A DNA stretch of 64,000 bases, from assembly GCA_933822405.4 (NCBI GenBank), contig CAKOGP040000224.1, positions 238,383-302,382 of the forward strand, read 5' to 3'. The notes beneath the pieces are model-generated. The model saw only the letters and a program-made list of their open reading frames with translations. It did no database searches and was not told where the DNA came from. This document shows positions 22,912 through 33,189 of this stretch, piece by piece (the first letter of the stretch is position 1; each line of letters opens with the position of its first letter). The DNA is from Cylindrotheca closterium. Taxonomy: Eukaryota > Bacillariophyta > Bacillariophyceae > Bacillariales > Bacillariaceae. The position numbers and the translations under genes are program-made.

Positions 22912-23677
22912 TTCAAATCTGAAAGCATCCATCCGAGCGAAATCTTGTCGCTTGTTCGACCTGTCCATTCTCCCAATGCAACTATTAATATCATTCAGAG
23001 AACAATGATCTCTGGACGAATAAATGGGAGCTACCTGCCTCTACGATTGGTGATTGGTCTTTCTATGCATGCATGCATCTGGGAGTGGGTGCGTGCACAC
23101 AATACTACATCTCCCACCATATCGTATGCTTGATAGTGGTGTGGTAACGAAGCAAAATGGCGACAGCTACTAGTAGGTGTGTACGGATTTCGCATAAGGC
23201 CTCCTGTATTATTGTGTCAGTATTAGTACAATACTTGTAGAATATATTATCTGTACCTAAGGAATATGTATTAATCTCTGTCTTACTTGCACTGCCGTCC
23301 CGTCGATGCTCCACCTAAATCCGGGTTGTGGATTATTGCTTCTCTCCTCATGCGCGACGGTTGACTGTCACTCACTCAGTGACTCACCACACACACTCAC
23401 GACTGAAAAAATCGGAAATAATGACATCCACAAAATAAATACCGCATCGCATCGCATCTAAAATTCGAAAATGACCATGAAGGAATTATCACTGCATGAC
23501 ACAACACGAATGAATGACATCCGACCAGAAGTGACAGCACATTGAACATTGACAATGTTTCATGTCTCCAGCGGATCAAAATTCATAAATCGCAGTTTAC
23601 TTCGATACTTGCAAAGTTAACGCAAAACATAATCTAATTAGCATCCTCCTCCTCCCAACTATTCCCACTGAAACAGC
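22912..23677. other. Intergenic between J-protein genes 4 and 5
   Basis: No gene. The last 60 bases contain ACTTGCAAA and TTAGCATCCTCCTCCTCCCA, weakly matching the leaders of the other J-protein genes. The rest is unremarkable. Confidence 0.6.
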
Positions 23678-24874
23678 ATGTTGGATAATCCTTATCAAGT
23701 ACTTGGCCTTTCGAATGATGCCTCTGACAGTGAAATAAAGAAGGCCTATCACAAGGCAGCTCTCAAGTATCACCCGGATCGTCGACAGGACAAGGAAAAC
23801 AACGAACAGGATGACGCCACTGAAAAGTGGGCTGCGATATCTGAAGCTCATGAAATCTTGACCGATCCTGTCAAGCGCTATGATTGGCGACAGGAACATG
23901 AAAACAGTGGCAGCCGAACATCAATAGCAAAAACAGCAACGCCAACGCCAACAAGAGCCAAGGCACCTTCTACTCCTTCTCGTGAGAGTCCCAGAGATAC
24001 TAGAGAACCTTCGGCTTCGCCATCGCCATCCACCTCTTATCATGACACAAAACCGGAGAGTTATTCTCCGCATCCCCGACGAACGCGACAGAGCCGTTCT
24101 CCACCCAGACGAAGTCGACAGCGACAGACTCATTCTCCACCGAGACGAAAGCGACAGAGTTTTTCTCCGTCGGCTATGAAATCTCCCAGAGCATCCGTTC
24201 GGTCATCCTCAAGACGGCATGCAAGTTCATCCCCCGAAGGTCGGAGCAACCGATTTGTGAGAGCCAACAGTGCCAATATACGAGTCATGAATTTCTATCG
24301 CAAGTCACAGGCAGCACCATCCTCAGCAGGAACGACCGCTCCAAAAAGGACTATGGGACGCATGTCACAGCATCAGATGCCACAGCCGCCACTGTCCGCA
24401 GGGGGCGGCTCTCATCAGAGAAGAAGAAGAAGGCGCGTGTCACCTTTGCAGCAAAAGATGCCACAACCGCCACTGTCATCTTCCACCCACCGATCAGTGC
24501 TGCATGTACCCCAAGGTGCTACCGTGGAAACCCCCGAAGGCCGCCGGGTCGTACGACAATCGGTACGACGAAAGAAATCCCCCGCTCCGAATATGCCAGC
24601 AGCACCTCCAGTTTTCAAGGAGAAGAAGAGTATTCATCCACCAGCAGTGAACAGGAATACCTTGGATCATGGCAGTGCTACTAGTACCACGACCACCCAT
24701 CGCAAACAAACTCATCATAGGAAAAGTGAACCAGCATTTATGACTCGCAATTATAAGAAGCAGGATGGTTCCTTGAACGGCACCCCTCGCAAAAAGCATA
24801 GGGAACGAAAAAGTCTTTTTGGAATCAACTTGGGCGTTCGGAAGGTATCAAATCATAATGACAGTGAAGATTAA
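23678..24874 (+). CDS. J-domain protein 5 of the tandem cluster
   Basis: 398 residues. The J domain is at 1-76, HPD at 32-34, followed by RRQDKEN (copies 1-4 have a single R here). The conserved EAYEIL is changed to [17 protein letters not shown]. The NPVSNSSKR motif is lost; in its place is an Arg/Ser-Pro repeat block ([20 protein letters not shown] and onward), SR-like. Other cluster motifs are retained: [39 protein letters not shown] with a second [31 protein letters not shown] and [13 protein letters not shown]. The SR-like block may favour nuclear location or SRPK-type phosphorylation (inference). Confidence 0.9.
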   Translation: MLDNPYQVLGLSNDASDSEIKKAYHKAALKYHPDRRQDKENNEQDDATEKWAAISEAHEILTDPVKRYDWRQEHENSGSRTSIAKTATPTPTRAKAPSTPSRESPRDTREPSASPSPSTSYHDTKPESYSPHPRRTRQSRSPPRRSRQRQTHSPPRRKRQSFSPSAMKSPRASVRSSSRRHASSSPEGRSNRFVRANSANIRVMNFYRKSQAAPSSAGTTAPKRTMGRMSQHQMPQPPLSAGGGSHQRRRRRRVSPLQQKMPQPPLSSSTHRSVLHVPQGATVETPEGRRVVRQSVRRKKSPAPNMPAAPPVFKEKKSIHPPAVNRNTLDHGSATSTTTTHRKQTHHRKSEPAFMTRNYKKQDGSLNGTPRKKHRERKSLFGINLGVRKVSNHNDSED

Positions 24875-25208
24875 AACTTTGTAAAAAAGGAGATCAGAAA
24901 CGCCTACGCCTACTGCTAGTATTTCTAGTACAGTAGTTTTACTGGATCATCTCTGGTAGGACTACCAAAGTATTGCTGGGCATTCTAGCTGGAATGACTA
25001 CCGCTGTAGGATGAATAGAGCTCACTCAGTCTTCATCTGAGAATGAAATCGTGAAGGGCCAATGCTCCTGCCAGGGCACAGTAGTAGTGACACAAAGAAA
25101 ACGGCGACTTGTTGTTTTGCTGAGATTTCTCTAAGGCTCTTATATATGTATATGTATATTACAAAACTTGTTGATTATGTATAATCTTCATTTGTGTTGG
25201 AACAAGTT
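24875..25208. other. 3' intergenic region, convergent genes
   Basis: Lies between the convergent J-protein 5 and SLC4 transporter genes. AT-rich at 25140-25200, where polyadenylation of both transcripts is likely. Nothing else seen. Confidence 0.6.
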
Positions 25209-26978
25209 TTAAACATTGATAGCGTCCCTGGTACTGTCCTCCAAGGATTCTTTTCCCGTGGGATCTGGTCCCTTTTCGGATGACAACTCTCCCGAGGTTT
25301 CGTCGTCGTCGTCGTCACTTACTCTGGTAGGTGGATCCAATTGTTTCAAATCTTCTGCCGAAATGAGTTTGGGTACCACAAAGCTTCGGACAGGAACGTA
25401 GCACGCAATCAATGCTGGGAAGGCATATCCCCATGTTGCAAATTGAGCAATACCAAATGTGACGGCCATGAGACTGAATTGAATGAAAGTATAGAGTTGA
25501 ACTACTCTCCAGCTGCTGGTCTTGGCAACGGCCGGGATTGGTGGACGTCTCTTGGGACGCATGAGCATCAGGTTGATGCGCTCCCAGATCTCATTGCCGT
25601 GCATGGCATCGACACCAAGATACAGGAAAATACCAAATAGACATCCAACGGGGATCCAACTAATGACCACAATCACTGCCAAAATGGCAAACATCAATAA
25701 TGCTTGACCCATATTGGACCAGCGTTGTTCTTCGCAGTCGGAAAAGACCTCACGGCGAACACCGTCAATGATCTTGAATTTTCGAGTACAGAGCGATTTC
25801 GAGTGAAGCGGTGCTTCTGGAATAAGACCAGATCCTGGAGGAATACCCATGATTCCACAAGGAATCATGGTCAAACCAAGCACAAAGAAATCCCAATGAT
25901 ACGCGGATGGTTTCTTGAGGTTGTACTTTGGGGCTTGAGTCATGATACTTGAAATGTTGTGGTCAATGAAAAACAACAGGTACAACATGAACGCGGGGAA
26001 GAGTGCCCCAAAGATGCCTCTGACATCAATCCCATCCAGTGGATCGGCAACCCAAGGGCGTGGTTCAATTCCTGGTTCTGTAGTCGGCCTCCAGTCCCAT
26101 GGATCACGGCGAATAAAGACTCGTTCGATTCCTTTTCGGCCATCGGAATCTTGTGCCACACCTGGCAAGTAACTCAGAGCTGTCATGACTACAAGAGCAA
26201 TGAGCATGTTGTAACTTTTCAAAAAGGTGCGGAAGGAAGCATTGAAGTGGTCCCATTGTTCGGCAAAATGCAACTTCCAGCAAATTACAAAGGTCATGGC
26301 ACCAACCACCAAAGAGGCGTAGGCTGCCGATCTCTCGTCACTTTGCGCATCCCGGAAATGAATATCCTGCACCAATTCACGGATACTTTGGTAAATAAAC
26401 GTGGTGGCAATGAATAACTCAAAGGTTTGGGTGGAAAAGGAAGAAATGTGCCACACAAAGTTGACCACTCCAAACATGGCCGAAAGCATGTGCAGCAGAG
26501 CAGCCCACATGCACAGCCACCAGAAAAAGGTAAAGTATTCGGCGTCATAGTCTTCTGCCAAACGATACGACTTCCCCAGTAGAATGGCGACTGGTCCAGT
26601 GATTCCCAGCAAGACCAATGGCTGACCCGCCAGCAATGCATAAATGACACTAATGAGACCAGCACTGAGAATAACTTCAGCGACGGCCAGTCTTCCTTGC
26701 GTTTGTCGATCCAATAGCTCTGCAAAAATCAAGGCTGGAATCAATTGAACAACAAAGACAAACCAGGTTGCGTTCAATACCTTTATGGGACTTCGTGGAC
26801 ATTTCCAGTCATCCCAATAGAGTGGAACTCGAGCCGCCAGATCCTTCTTCATTCCTGTGAGGAATTGAATTGTTGGGGTCTTGGTGCTACTGCTCTCGCG
26901 TATTACTTCATTCTTTGTGGATTTTTTAACATTGCGCATTGCTTCCATTGTTCCTTCGGCAAGTGTAGGATCATCCAT
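25209..26978 (-). CDS. SLC4-family bicarbonate/borate transporter
   Basis: 589 residues, no intron. The membrane domain is complete: FAELLDRQTQGRLAVAE (85-101) and GQPLVLLGITGP (118-129) match the SLC4 substrate-site helices TM1-TM3 region. FFIDHNISSIM (337-346) and SAYHWDFFVLGL (358-369) precede the loop GIPPGSGLIPEAPLHSKSL (378-396), typical of SLC4 and plant/yeast BOR proteins. A C-terminal VPVRSFVVPKLISAEDLKQL follows. The N-terminal cytosolic region is short (about 65 residues), unlike animal AE/NBC proteins, and the C-terminus is an acidic tail. In diatoms, plasma-membrane SLC4 proteins import bicarbonate for the CO2-concentrating mechanism; a borate role cannot be excluded. A TGACGT element lies 155 bp upstream. 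Confidence 0.93.
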   Translation of the reverse strand: MDDPTLAEGTMEAMRNVKKSTKNEVIRESSSTKTPTIQFLTGMKKDLAARVPLYWDDWKCPRSPIKVLNATWFVFVVQLIPALIFAELLDRQTQGRLAVAEVILSAGLISVIYALLAGQPLVLLGITGPVAILLGKSYRLAEDYDAEYFTFFWWLCMWAALLHMLSAMFGVVNFVWHISSFSTQTFELFIATTFIYQSIRELVQDIHFRDAQSDERSAAYASLVVGAMTFVICWKLHFAEQWDHFNASFRTFLKSYNMLIALVVMTALSYLPGVAQDSDGRKGIERVFIRRDPWDWRPTTEPGIEPRPWVADPLDGIDVRGIFGALFPAFMLYLLFFIDHNISSIMTQAPKYNLKKPSAYHWDFFVLGLTMIPCGIMGIPPGSGLIPEAPLHSKSLCTRKFKIIDGVRREVFSDCEEQRWSNMGQALLMFAILAVIVVISWIPVGCLFGIFLYLGVDAMHGNEIWERINLMLMRPKRRPPIPAVAKTSSWRVVQLYTFIQFSLMAVTFGIAQFATWGYAFPALIACYVPVRSFVVPKLISAEDLKQLDPPTRVSDDDDDETSGELSSEKGPDPTGKESLEDSTRDAINV

Positions 26979-28079
26979 CTTTTTGGTATTTGGAATAATG
27001 TCAAAATCGTGCTTTTTATGAACGTTTTGTGAGATACTCGTCTCACTTTTTGTGGGTGCGACAAACGCTCTTTCTTATCAGAAATCCGTTGGTCCACAAT
27101 CGCGTGTTGCCGTGCGCAGTCAGAGAAGTTGGGACGTCATGCCCACAATACTTCATTCTCATTGGACAAAGCTTCATTGCAGTATTCCGATGTATCTTCG
27201 CATCGGAATACCCACAGACAAGTATCCTTCTGCAAACACGAATTAATGACCATCTGGCATGGATGCTTGCAACAGGCATGTCCCCCAAATCCATACTGTA
27301 TCAATGACAATGTCGTACCGTAGTATCTTGTTTACCCACAATATCCGACGGATGTGAGATGTGACACGATGTCTCTGATCCAACAACAGGAAGTACCTTC
27401 GGGATGACAGGAGAGCCGAATCCCTTCCACTGGCTCGGAGAAAGCAAACATTCGAATTTTTATTTTGTTTTTATTAAAATACATATAGTACATGTACTTA
27501 CAGTACCTAATAGCCTCAGTTTAGACACGTCGTGTTTGGCATTGTCCCTCTCCACCTACGTGGTGAGTGTATTTTAGTACCTGTCCCTACATGGCCAGCT
27601 GCAAATTTTTCGGCCCGTCTCCTTTTTTACTCCAGAGAGTCGAATCACGAACATCTCGGTGCGACAGTCCCAACCATTTGTTCCAAATAAATGAATTTGC
27701 ATAGTCTACCAAACAATTATGTCTGATTGGTTGACGGCGAAAAAACCTGCGACATGTCCTACACTTTTTTACATATACACAATAAGATTAAATTTACCAG
27801 TCTATTAAGGCACTTCATTTACCTATGACGCCGTCATTCGAAACACCACCGTGGTCTTGTGATTGATTGTACTGTATGCGAAACACTTATATCATCACCT
27901 CTCTTTTCAGGAAAGGCAGCAAGCGACTGGGTTCATGTGCTACAGAGACTTCCCGAACATCAACCACAAGCGCAATAGACCAAATACCCACTGCATACTT
28001 CCACCATCATCATCTTCATAAGTAGTCAACATCAGTGATTAAAATTCTCAGTTCATTCATCAGTTCGAGACAGGCAGAA
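26979..28079. other. Divergent promoter region between SLC4 and the disordered protein gene
   Basis: No supported gene; small overlapping frames at 27029-27323 on both strands look incidental. A TGACGT element (minus strand) is at 27134-27139. AT-rich stretches lie near 27460-27500 and 27750-27800. Confidence 0.6.
27134..27139 (-). promoter_or_regulatory. TGACGT (CRE-like) element upstream of the SLC4 gene
   Basis: On the coding strand of the transporter the hexamer TGACGT lies about 155 bp before the start codon. In the diatom Phaeodactylum, TGACGT/ACGTCA elements bound by bZIP factors mediate CO2/cAMP response of carbonic anhydrase genes. One hexamer in about 1 kb is expected by chance at a noticeable rate, so this is only suggestive. 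Confidence 0.25.
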
Positions 28080-30800
28080 ATGACTAGCTTAAGCGACAGA
28101 ATACGAGATCCCCCAATTGTGGTGGACAGGAGGAATACGTCTCCTGCCTCTTCCACTTCGTCACCCGTTGTGGGTGATATCAACCGAAAGGTCCGTCGCT
28201 TCCAAAAGCTGCGAGCGAGCAAATCCGCTTGGAATAATAATCATTCAGAATCATCGAATTCTGAGAACCATTATCAGGTGGGAAAATCTCCAATGCAAAA
28301 CCTGAAGAAACGATTGAAGCATCGCCGCGGCAACTCGGAGGCGTCGCCTGCCTCGGCGGAACCTCTCAAGCATCGTCAAATCCAAGGTGATATGATGTCA
28401 TCCCCTGTGATTACCGAGACGGATTCTTCCTCTCACACAGAACCAAGACGATTGAAGCGGGTCACATCGAAAATCAAAAAGACGACTTCCTTTCGTCAGA
28501 AACGAAATAAGGGTTCCCATCATAACAACAGCAATAGCAGCAACAAGGAATCCAACAAGCCAAGACAAACAAAAGTCAAAATGTCGTCTCTGGTCGCAAA
28601 AGCCATGAGTACTGTCAGGACCCGCAAAGAACCATCCTTGGTTCCAGATATCGACAAGATTGTTCCAAACACGATTGCCTCCAAGATATCGTCCTCTATC
28701 CAAAAACGCCGAACGAGCACCAGCAGTCCTAGTAGTGTGGAACTCAGAAAGAAAGTTGCAGACAGTCCTTCTCCTCCTGCAAACACCACCAACAAACTAA
28801 CAGCGGCGGATCCCTTTAGCTCGGATGCGTATCGACCAGGTGGAAAGTCCAAAAAGAAGAAGAAAAAGAAACAAAAGAAGCCAGGTCAACAGCAACAACA
28901 AAGGGGAGAGCAGAAGCTACATCATAATGGGGAAGAGCAAGAATTGCAACACAAGGGGGAAGTAGCTCAACAACAAGAACAGCAACGGGATCAAGAAGAA
29001 ACGGAATTCATCAGCACAACTGAGACTGTGGAAATACCTCTGGCTGAGAAGGACAAACGTCGACCTCCTTCAGTCAGTCGGGAAAGGAGGTCTACTATGA
29101 GCATTGCTGATGTTGGGGATGATACAGCAGTAACAGCAACCGACAAGCCAAGGTCTGCCAGTCGGGAACGCATGTTGCGGTCCAGCAAAGCTTCTTGGAA
29201 ATCCGACTCGGATCTCAACAAGAAAAATGAGATCAAGAGAAAGAAGGCCAAGAAGACGGTTACAACGCTCGAGAAATTCTTTCAATCGGACGAGGAAGAC
29301 GACGACATTTATGATAGCGAAGAAATTACGGTGGCAAGCAGTGAGGTGCCTCCACCATCGCCATCGCAATGGAAGACAACCGTTTCCATGAGAGGTTTCT
29401 TCAAGGATTCCATCTCTGATGATTCTTCATCTGAGGAAGAAGACCTAATGGATAGCACTGAACTACTGAAAAGCAGTGAAACGAGACTTCCGCAGCCACC
29501 TCAATTTTCTCTTTCGCCCAAATCGCCCGAACAACGGGGTCGGTCTCCCATTACCGGGGAGAGGGATCGATTGGATTCTAGTGAAATGCGGTTCCCTCAA
29601 TCGCCCAAACGAGAGCAGCAGCAAATACACGAAATTGAATTGAGCGACCAAGTCTCACCAAACAAACGACGGTCTTCGCCGCCAACTCCCAAACAACAAA
29701 TGTCCGGGTTGGAATTGACGCCCTTATCACCGCATGCTGTGCTGCGACAATCTCCCAAGGGTCGACGGGTCAACAGCACAGACAGTATGGTCAGTATGAC
29801 TGGTGATGAGGATGATCCACCTCCTCCGGAGGAAGATGTTACCCTTCGACGTAGCAACAGCCGGGACCGACTATTTAATAAAAAGAAGAAAGAACCGTGG
29901 GAGGACGTGCCGATTCTTGAGGAGGAACTTCCGCCAGTTCGCAAGGCTTTGAAGAAGAAGGATTTCGAAGCGATTCTCAAAGAAAAACCAAATGTTGCAC
30001 AACAACTCATGTCGCCATTGCTGCGCAAGACCTTGAAGACGAAGGATCCCAAGGAAGAATCATCGAGACCAGGCCGACCTGCCTTGATTAGACGGAATTC
30101 CGCGTCGTCGGCGCAATCCAGACGCAATCGTTCCAAGAGTAGGGATCGATCGACGGTCCTAGAGTCTCTCGAAAATGTGGAAGCTATGTGTCCTAGAGAC
30201 GAACGTATACCCCACTACGCGACACCCGTTCGTGGAGAACCACGAAAACCGGTTACTGCTTTGTCGTCGTTGGAAAATCCACACGTATTGAGAAGGGTGG
30301 CATCGAGTTCGGAAGTCAGTCGCCAACATCGCTCCTCCTCTCGCACAAGAACGCCTCGGTCATCCTCCCAAATGGACGAATCTCCGTCTTCTCCCATGTT
30401 GGAAATGCAAGGGTCAATAGAACAGCTAAAGAAAAGTGTGGTGCCACCATTTCCTAAAGGAAAAGACACGAGAAATCTTGCTGCTGCGGCTGCCTTGTTT
30501 AGTCCCATTCATCCAAGCGACGATGATATTGACAGTGATCCTGAGGAAGGTGGGTTGGCCATGGGCACTACGGGCCGACGCACGAATAACAAGCACCGAC
30601 GCGCGCAATCAGCGCAAAATTTGCCCATCGGAAGGTCGTCGTCCTCCCTATCGTCTTCCTCTTCCACTTTTCGTAATATTCAACAAGAATCCCAGCAGAA
30701 ACATCAAAGGAACTTATCTGGGCGTGAAAACTTGATGGATGTACTCTCTCTAGCAGGGGGTGACGGGGAGATGGCTGGTTTCTTACATTCACATCACTGA
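28080..30800 (+). CDS. Large disordered phospho-motif protein, unrecognised
   Basis: 906 residues from the ATG at 28080 (MTSLSDRIRDPP); the frame is open further up only from a GTG. No folded domain is recognised. Composition is Ser/Lys/Arg/Glu-rich. Recurrent short motifs include SRERR/SRERM/SRDRL/SRDRS (four places), Lys-rich tracts (SKKKKKKKQKKP), acidic patches (DEEDDDIYDSEE) and proline-directed SP/TP sites. The stretch at about 470-590 has LPQPPQFSLSPKSPEQ and AVLRQSPKGRR, which echo the PQPPLS and VLRQSV motifs of the J-protein tails upstream. A duplicated SSEMRFPQSP/SSETRLPQPP unit is also present. Probably a scaffold or nuclear protein; function unknown. Confidence 0.85.
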   Translation: MTSLSDRIRDPPIVVDRRNTSPASSTSSPVVGDINRKVRRFQKLRASKSAWNNNHSESSNSENHYQVGKSPMQNLKKRLKHRRGNSEASPASAEPLKHRQIQGDMMSSPVITETDSSSHTEPRRLKRVTSKIKKTTSFRQKRNKGSHHNNSNSSNKESNKPRQTKVKMSSLVAKAMSTVRTRKEPSLVPDIDKIVPNTIASKISSSIQKRRTSTSSPSSVELRKKVADSPSPPANTTNKLTAADPFSSDAYRPGGKSKKKKKKKQKKPGQQQQQRGEQKLHHNGEEQELQHKGEVAQQQEQQRDQEETEFISTTETVEIPLAEKDKRRPPSVSRERRSTMSIADVGDDTAVTATDKPRSASRERMLRSSKASWKSDSDLNKKNEIKRKKAKKTVTTLEKFFQSDEEDDDIYDSEEITVASSEVPPPSPSQWKTTVSMRGFFKDSISDDSSSEEEDLMDSTELLKSSETRLPQPPQFSLSPKSPEQRGRSPITGERDRLDSSEMRFPQSPKREQQQIHEIELSDQVSPNKRRSSPPTPKQQMSGLELTPLSPHAVLRQSPKGRRVNSTDSMVSMTGDEDDPPPPEEDVTLRRSNSRDRLFNKKKKEPWEDVPILEEELPPVRKALKKKDFEAILKEKPNVAQQLMSPLLRKTLKTKDPKEESSRPGRPALIRRNSASSAQSRRNRSKSRDRSTVLESLENVEAMCPRDERIPHYATPVRGEPRKPVTALSSLENPHVLRRVASSSEVSRQHRSSSRTRTPRSSSQMDESPSSPMLEMQGSIEQLKKSVVPPFPKGKDTRNLAAAAALFSPIHPSDDDIDSDPEEGGLAMGTTGRRTNNKHRRAQSAQNLPIGRSSSSLSSSSSTFRNIQQESQQKHQRNLSGRENLMDVLSLAGGDGEMAGFLHSHH

Positions 30801-31159
30801 AATCTTTTACTTTCATAACAACCCTACGTAGAGCACCAGTCTCGCTGGTTTCCAATTGCAGTCGGCGTCAGATGATGTTCACAATCATAGATAAGCTCTT
30901 TTAGCCGTGATCAGACTACTGTGCAATTCTAGACTCTTTCGAACGAAGCGGCCGGTAACTGAAATAGGGCGGTATCGCAACTATCGTTCTTTGAGAGTAA
31001 AAGATTTCAGAAATGCGAAGTATAAATAGCATTTTTGCAAAATATATGTACAGACTGTATTATAGGAAAATCTTTTGTGCCTATTGTTCTATTCGTAAGT
31101 ATGTATACATCCGAGTATCCTGTGGCGAATCTCGTGCCTGTGGGGCAATTGTTTCAAAT
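30801..31159. other. Intergenic, convergent 3' region
   Basis: No gene seen. Lies between the disordered-protein gene (plus) and the damaged FVIIRDD gene (minus). AT-rich near 31010-31070. Confidence 0.55.
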
Positions 31160-31232
31160 TTGGAGGTTTTTTCTCTTCTGCAGTCTCAATTTGCATTTCA
31201 AAATCTTGAAAGATATCGTCAAACAACATGTG
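31160..31232 (-). pseudogene. Out-of-frame remnant of the FVIIRDD C-terminal helix
   Basis: On the minus strand from 31232 one frame reads HMLFDDIFQDFEMQIE. This matches SRHMLFDDIFRDIDAML of the paralogue at 32743 and SRQMLFEDIFRDLDNLL of the one at 11993. It lies just beyond the stop of the gene 31236-31589 but in a different frame, so it is a detached remnant of that gene. Confidence 0.75.
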
Positions 31233-31235
31233 TCT

Positions 31236-31589
31236 TCATTTCAAAAAGGCTTGGGAGTTCTTGCTTCCTATCCTCTTGATGCCACGTAACAACATTTCGT
31301 CGTTCAACAAGCTTCGTTTCCGACGGCTACCACCCTTTGGCGTCGACGCCATTGAAAGATCATCAAAACTCTCCTTTCTTGATGGAAGTGTAGGCGCGTC
31401 GTTATTACTGGCCGAGGATTGCGGGTTGCTGAACGAAGGACGTTGGGATGCTTCTTCATGATGTTGGCTCAATGTGGCAATAGCATTGAACTCTGCACGC
31501 TGATGCTCTCCAATCGTAGCATCATCGCGAATGATTACAAAGTCTGTTACAGAGTAATCGCTCATCAATCTTGACATGAAATTTTCCAT
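31236..31589 (-). CDS. FVIIRDD-family protein, C-terminally truncated by frameshift
   Basis: 117 residues from the ATG at 31589 (MENFMSRLMSDYSVTDFVII then RDDA). The shared blocks are present up to RKRSLLNDEMLLRGIKRIG, after which the frame reads SKNSQAFLK and stops. Alignment to the copy at 11993 around GGAA...CTTTTTGAA shows 29 bases here against 30 there, i.e. a one-base deletion that shifts frame. A further deletion removes about 20 bases before the CACATGTTGTTTGA segment. The C-terminal helix survives only out of frame (31160-31232). It may still be translated as a shortened protein, since the N-terminal 100 residues are intact. Confidence 0.7.
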   Translation of the reverse strand: MENFMSRLMSDYSVTDFVIIRDDATIGEHQRAEFNAIATLSQHHEEASQRPSFSNPQSSASNNDAPTLPSRKESFDDLSMASTPKGGSRRKRSLLNDEMLLRGIKRIGSKNSQAFLK

Positions 31590-32742
31590 GATTGTATCTG
31601 ATATTGTGAATTTTGGGAAAAATTGTTTGATTTTGCTATTCACAAATTATGAGGCAACAGTTTGATTTCGTAATTTTCGGTATAACTGGAACACGGAGAT
31701 ACCTTACTCATGTGTGACCTGGTTGGAAACTGTCGAGGTGTGCATGAAACGAACCGATGATAGAAAATCTGCTCAGAGAATACACCCAAAAGCAAGCGGA
31801 TCTTAAATGTTTTATCTGGTGGGAGCTGGAATCTTGACCAGAAGTCGAATTGCAAAAACTAGAAAATCTGTTCAGATGACTTTTGCTCCCACTCCGAAAC
31901 ATTCGGCCAGTAATTGTTAACTCTTTTAGTATTTTCGGTGTAGTCGAATTTCAGGGCGGAAGATTCTGGTCATGCATAGTAACAGTGCCGCCCCTCTGCT
32001 GGTAGATGAATCGTCAAATGTGCTGGCAACTGGCAACTGGCAACTCACGATGATGACTACATCCGGCATTCTTTCTGTTCACTGCTTTGCTGATGCTGGA
32101 AGAGCTCGTCCGTCCACCGGCAGGTCGCAGAAATTTTTTTCCCCTTCTACTGTACAGTATGCTCCAGAACATCTACTCTACTGTAACCGATCACAGTCGG
32201 ATATAATTACTTTGCTGCTACTTCTGAGATTCGTTCTACATCATATCAGGAGATCACTCAATCCGTAGGTACACCATAGTATCCTAAGAAGTCGCCATAG
32301 ATTCCAGCTGTAGTCGACGTCGGTTATCGTAACTAATATTCCTCACGGGGACTAACAACAATTGTCTACAGTACCGGGAACCGTTTACTATGTGCTGGAA
32401 CGTGAAATGCTGCCAAAGTTTTCTTCCTTGAATCGAATCGTCTCCGGATCCATAACAGAGGAAGTCGTATTGCAAAATCTGTATCTATTGTATTATTTTA
32501 AAATATATGATAGTCTTGTGCACCTACCATTTCCTACCGGGTGTACCGGTAGCTGCACCATGCCGTCGTGAACCTGGAATGAATCCGAGTTCACAGGAAG
32601 TAAATAACACGGTTCGCCCAGTCGCTGAAGCGGTGACGAATATACTTTTTCGTGTGCCCTGATTCACGCGTGTCGCATCGTTGGGGTGTGCTCCTCACCT
32701 TTCTGGCTTGAATATTGGTTGTGGTTTCAAGATGTGGAGGTC
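31590..32742. other. Intergenic
   Basis: No supported gene. Short overlapping frames at 31708-31902 and 31972-32268 have no features. ACCGGT-type palindromes are present near 32540. Confidence 0.6.
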
Positions 32743-33189
32743 TCATTCATCAAGGATATCAGCTGTTTCCTTGAGCATTGCATCAATATCTCGAAAAATA
32801 TCATCAAATAACATATGCCTGGATGAAGAGGATCCGCGGTTTCCTGAAGGAAGCTTCGGTAGCTCGTTGCTTCCGATGTTCCTGATGCCGTGAGACAACA
32901 TTTCGTCATTCAACGACATTCGCTTCATACGGCTACCACCCTTTCGCTTCAGGGTCAGTGAAAGATCATCAATACTCTTCTTTCTTGATGGAAGCGTAGG
33001 TGCTGAGTTCTTGGCGACCGACTGCGAGTTGCCGAAAGAAGGACGCTGTGGTGCTTCGTCCTCGTCGTTGGATGCGACCGAAGCACTGAACTCTGAGCGC
33101 TGAGACTCGGAAATTGCAGCATCGTCACGAATGATGACGAAGTCTGTTGCAGAGTATTCTCTCATTAGTCTTGAGAAGTATCCTTCCAT
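32743..33189 (-). CDS. FVIIRDD-family protein, full-length short form
   Basis: 148 residues (MEGYFSRLMREYSATDFVII then RDDA). It has all family blocks: RPSFGNSQS, PTLPSRKKSIDDLSL, a Lys/Arg-rich KRKGGSRMKRMSLNDEML, GIRNIGSNE, and the C-terminal HMLFDDIFRDIDAMLKETAD helix. It is the closest relative of the copy at 31236 (shared RKGGSRRKR/MKR segment and NDEML), so these two are the most recent duplication. No known domain. Upstream lies a CACGTG cluster (33551-33596). Confidence 0.85.
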   Translation of the reverse strand: MEGYFSRLMREYSATDFVIIRDDAAISESQRSEFSASVASNDEDEAPQRPSFGNSQSVAKNSAPTLPSRKKSIDDLSLTLKRKGGSRMKRMSLNDEMLSHGIRNIGSNELPKLPSGNRGSSSSRHMLFDDIFRDIDAMLKETADILDE

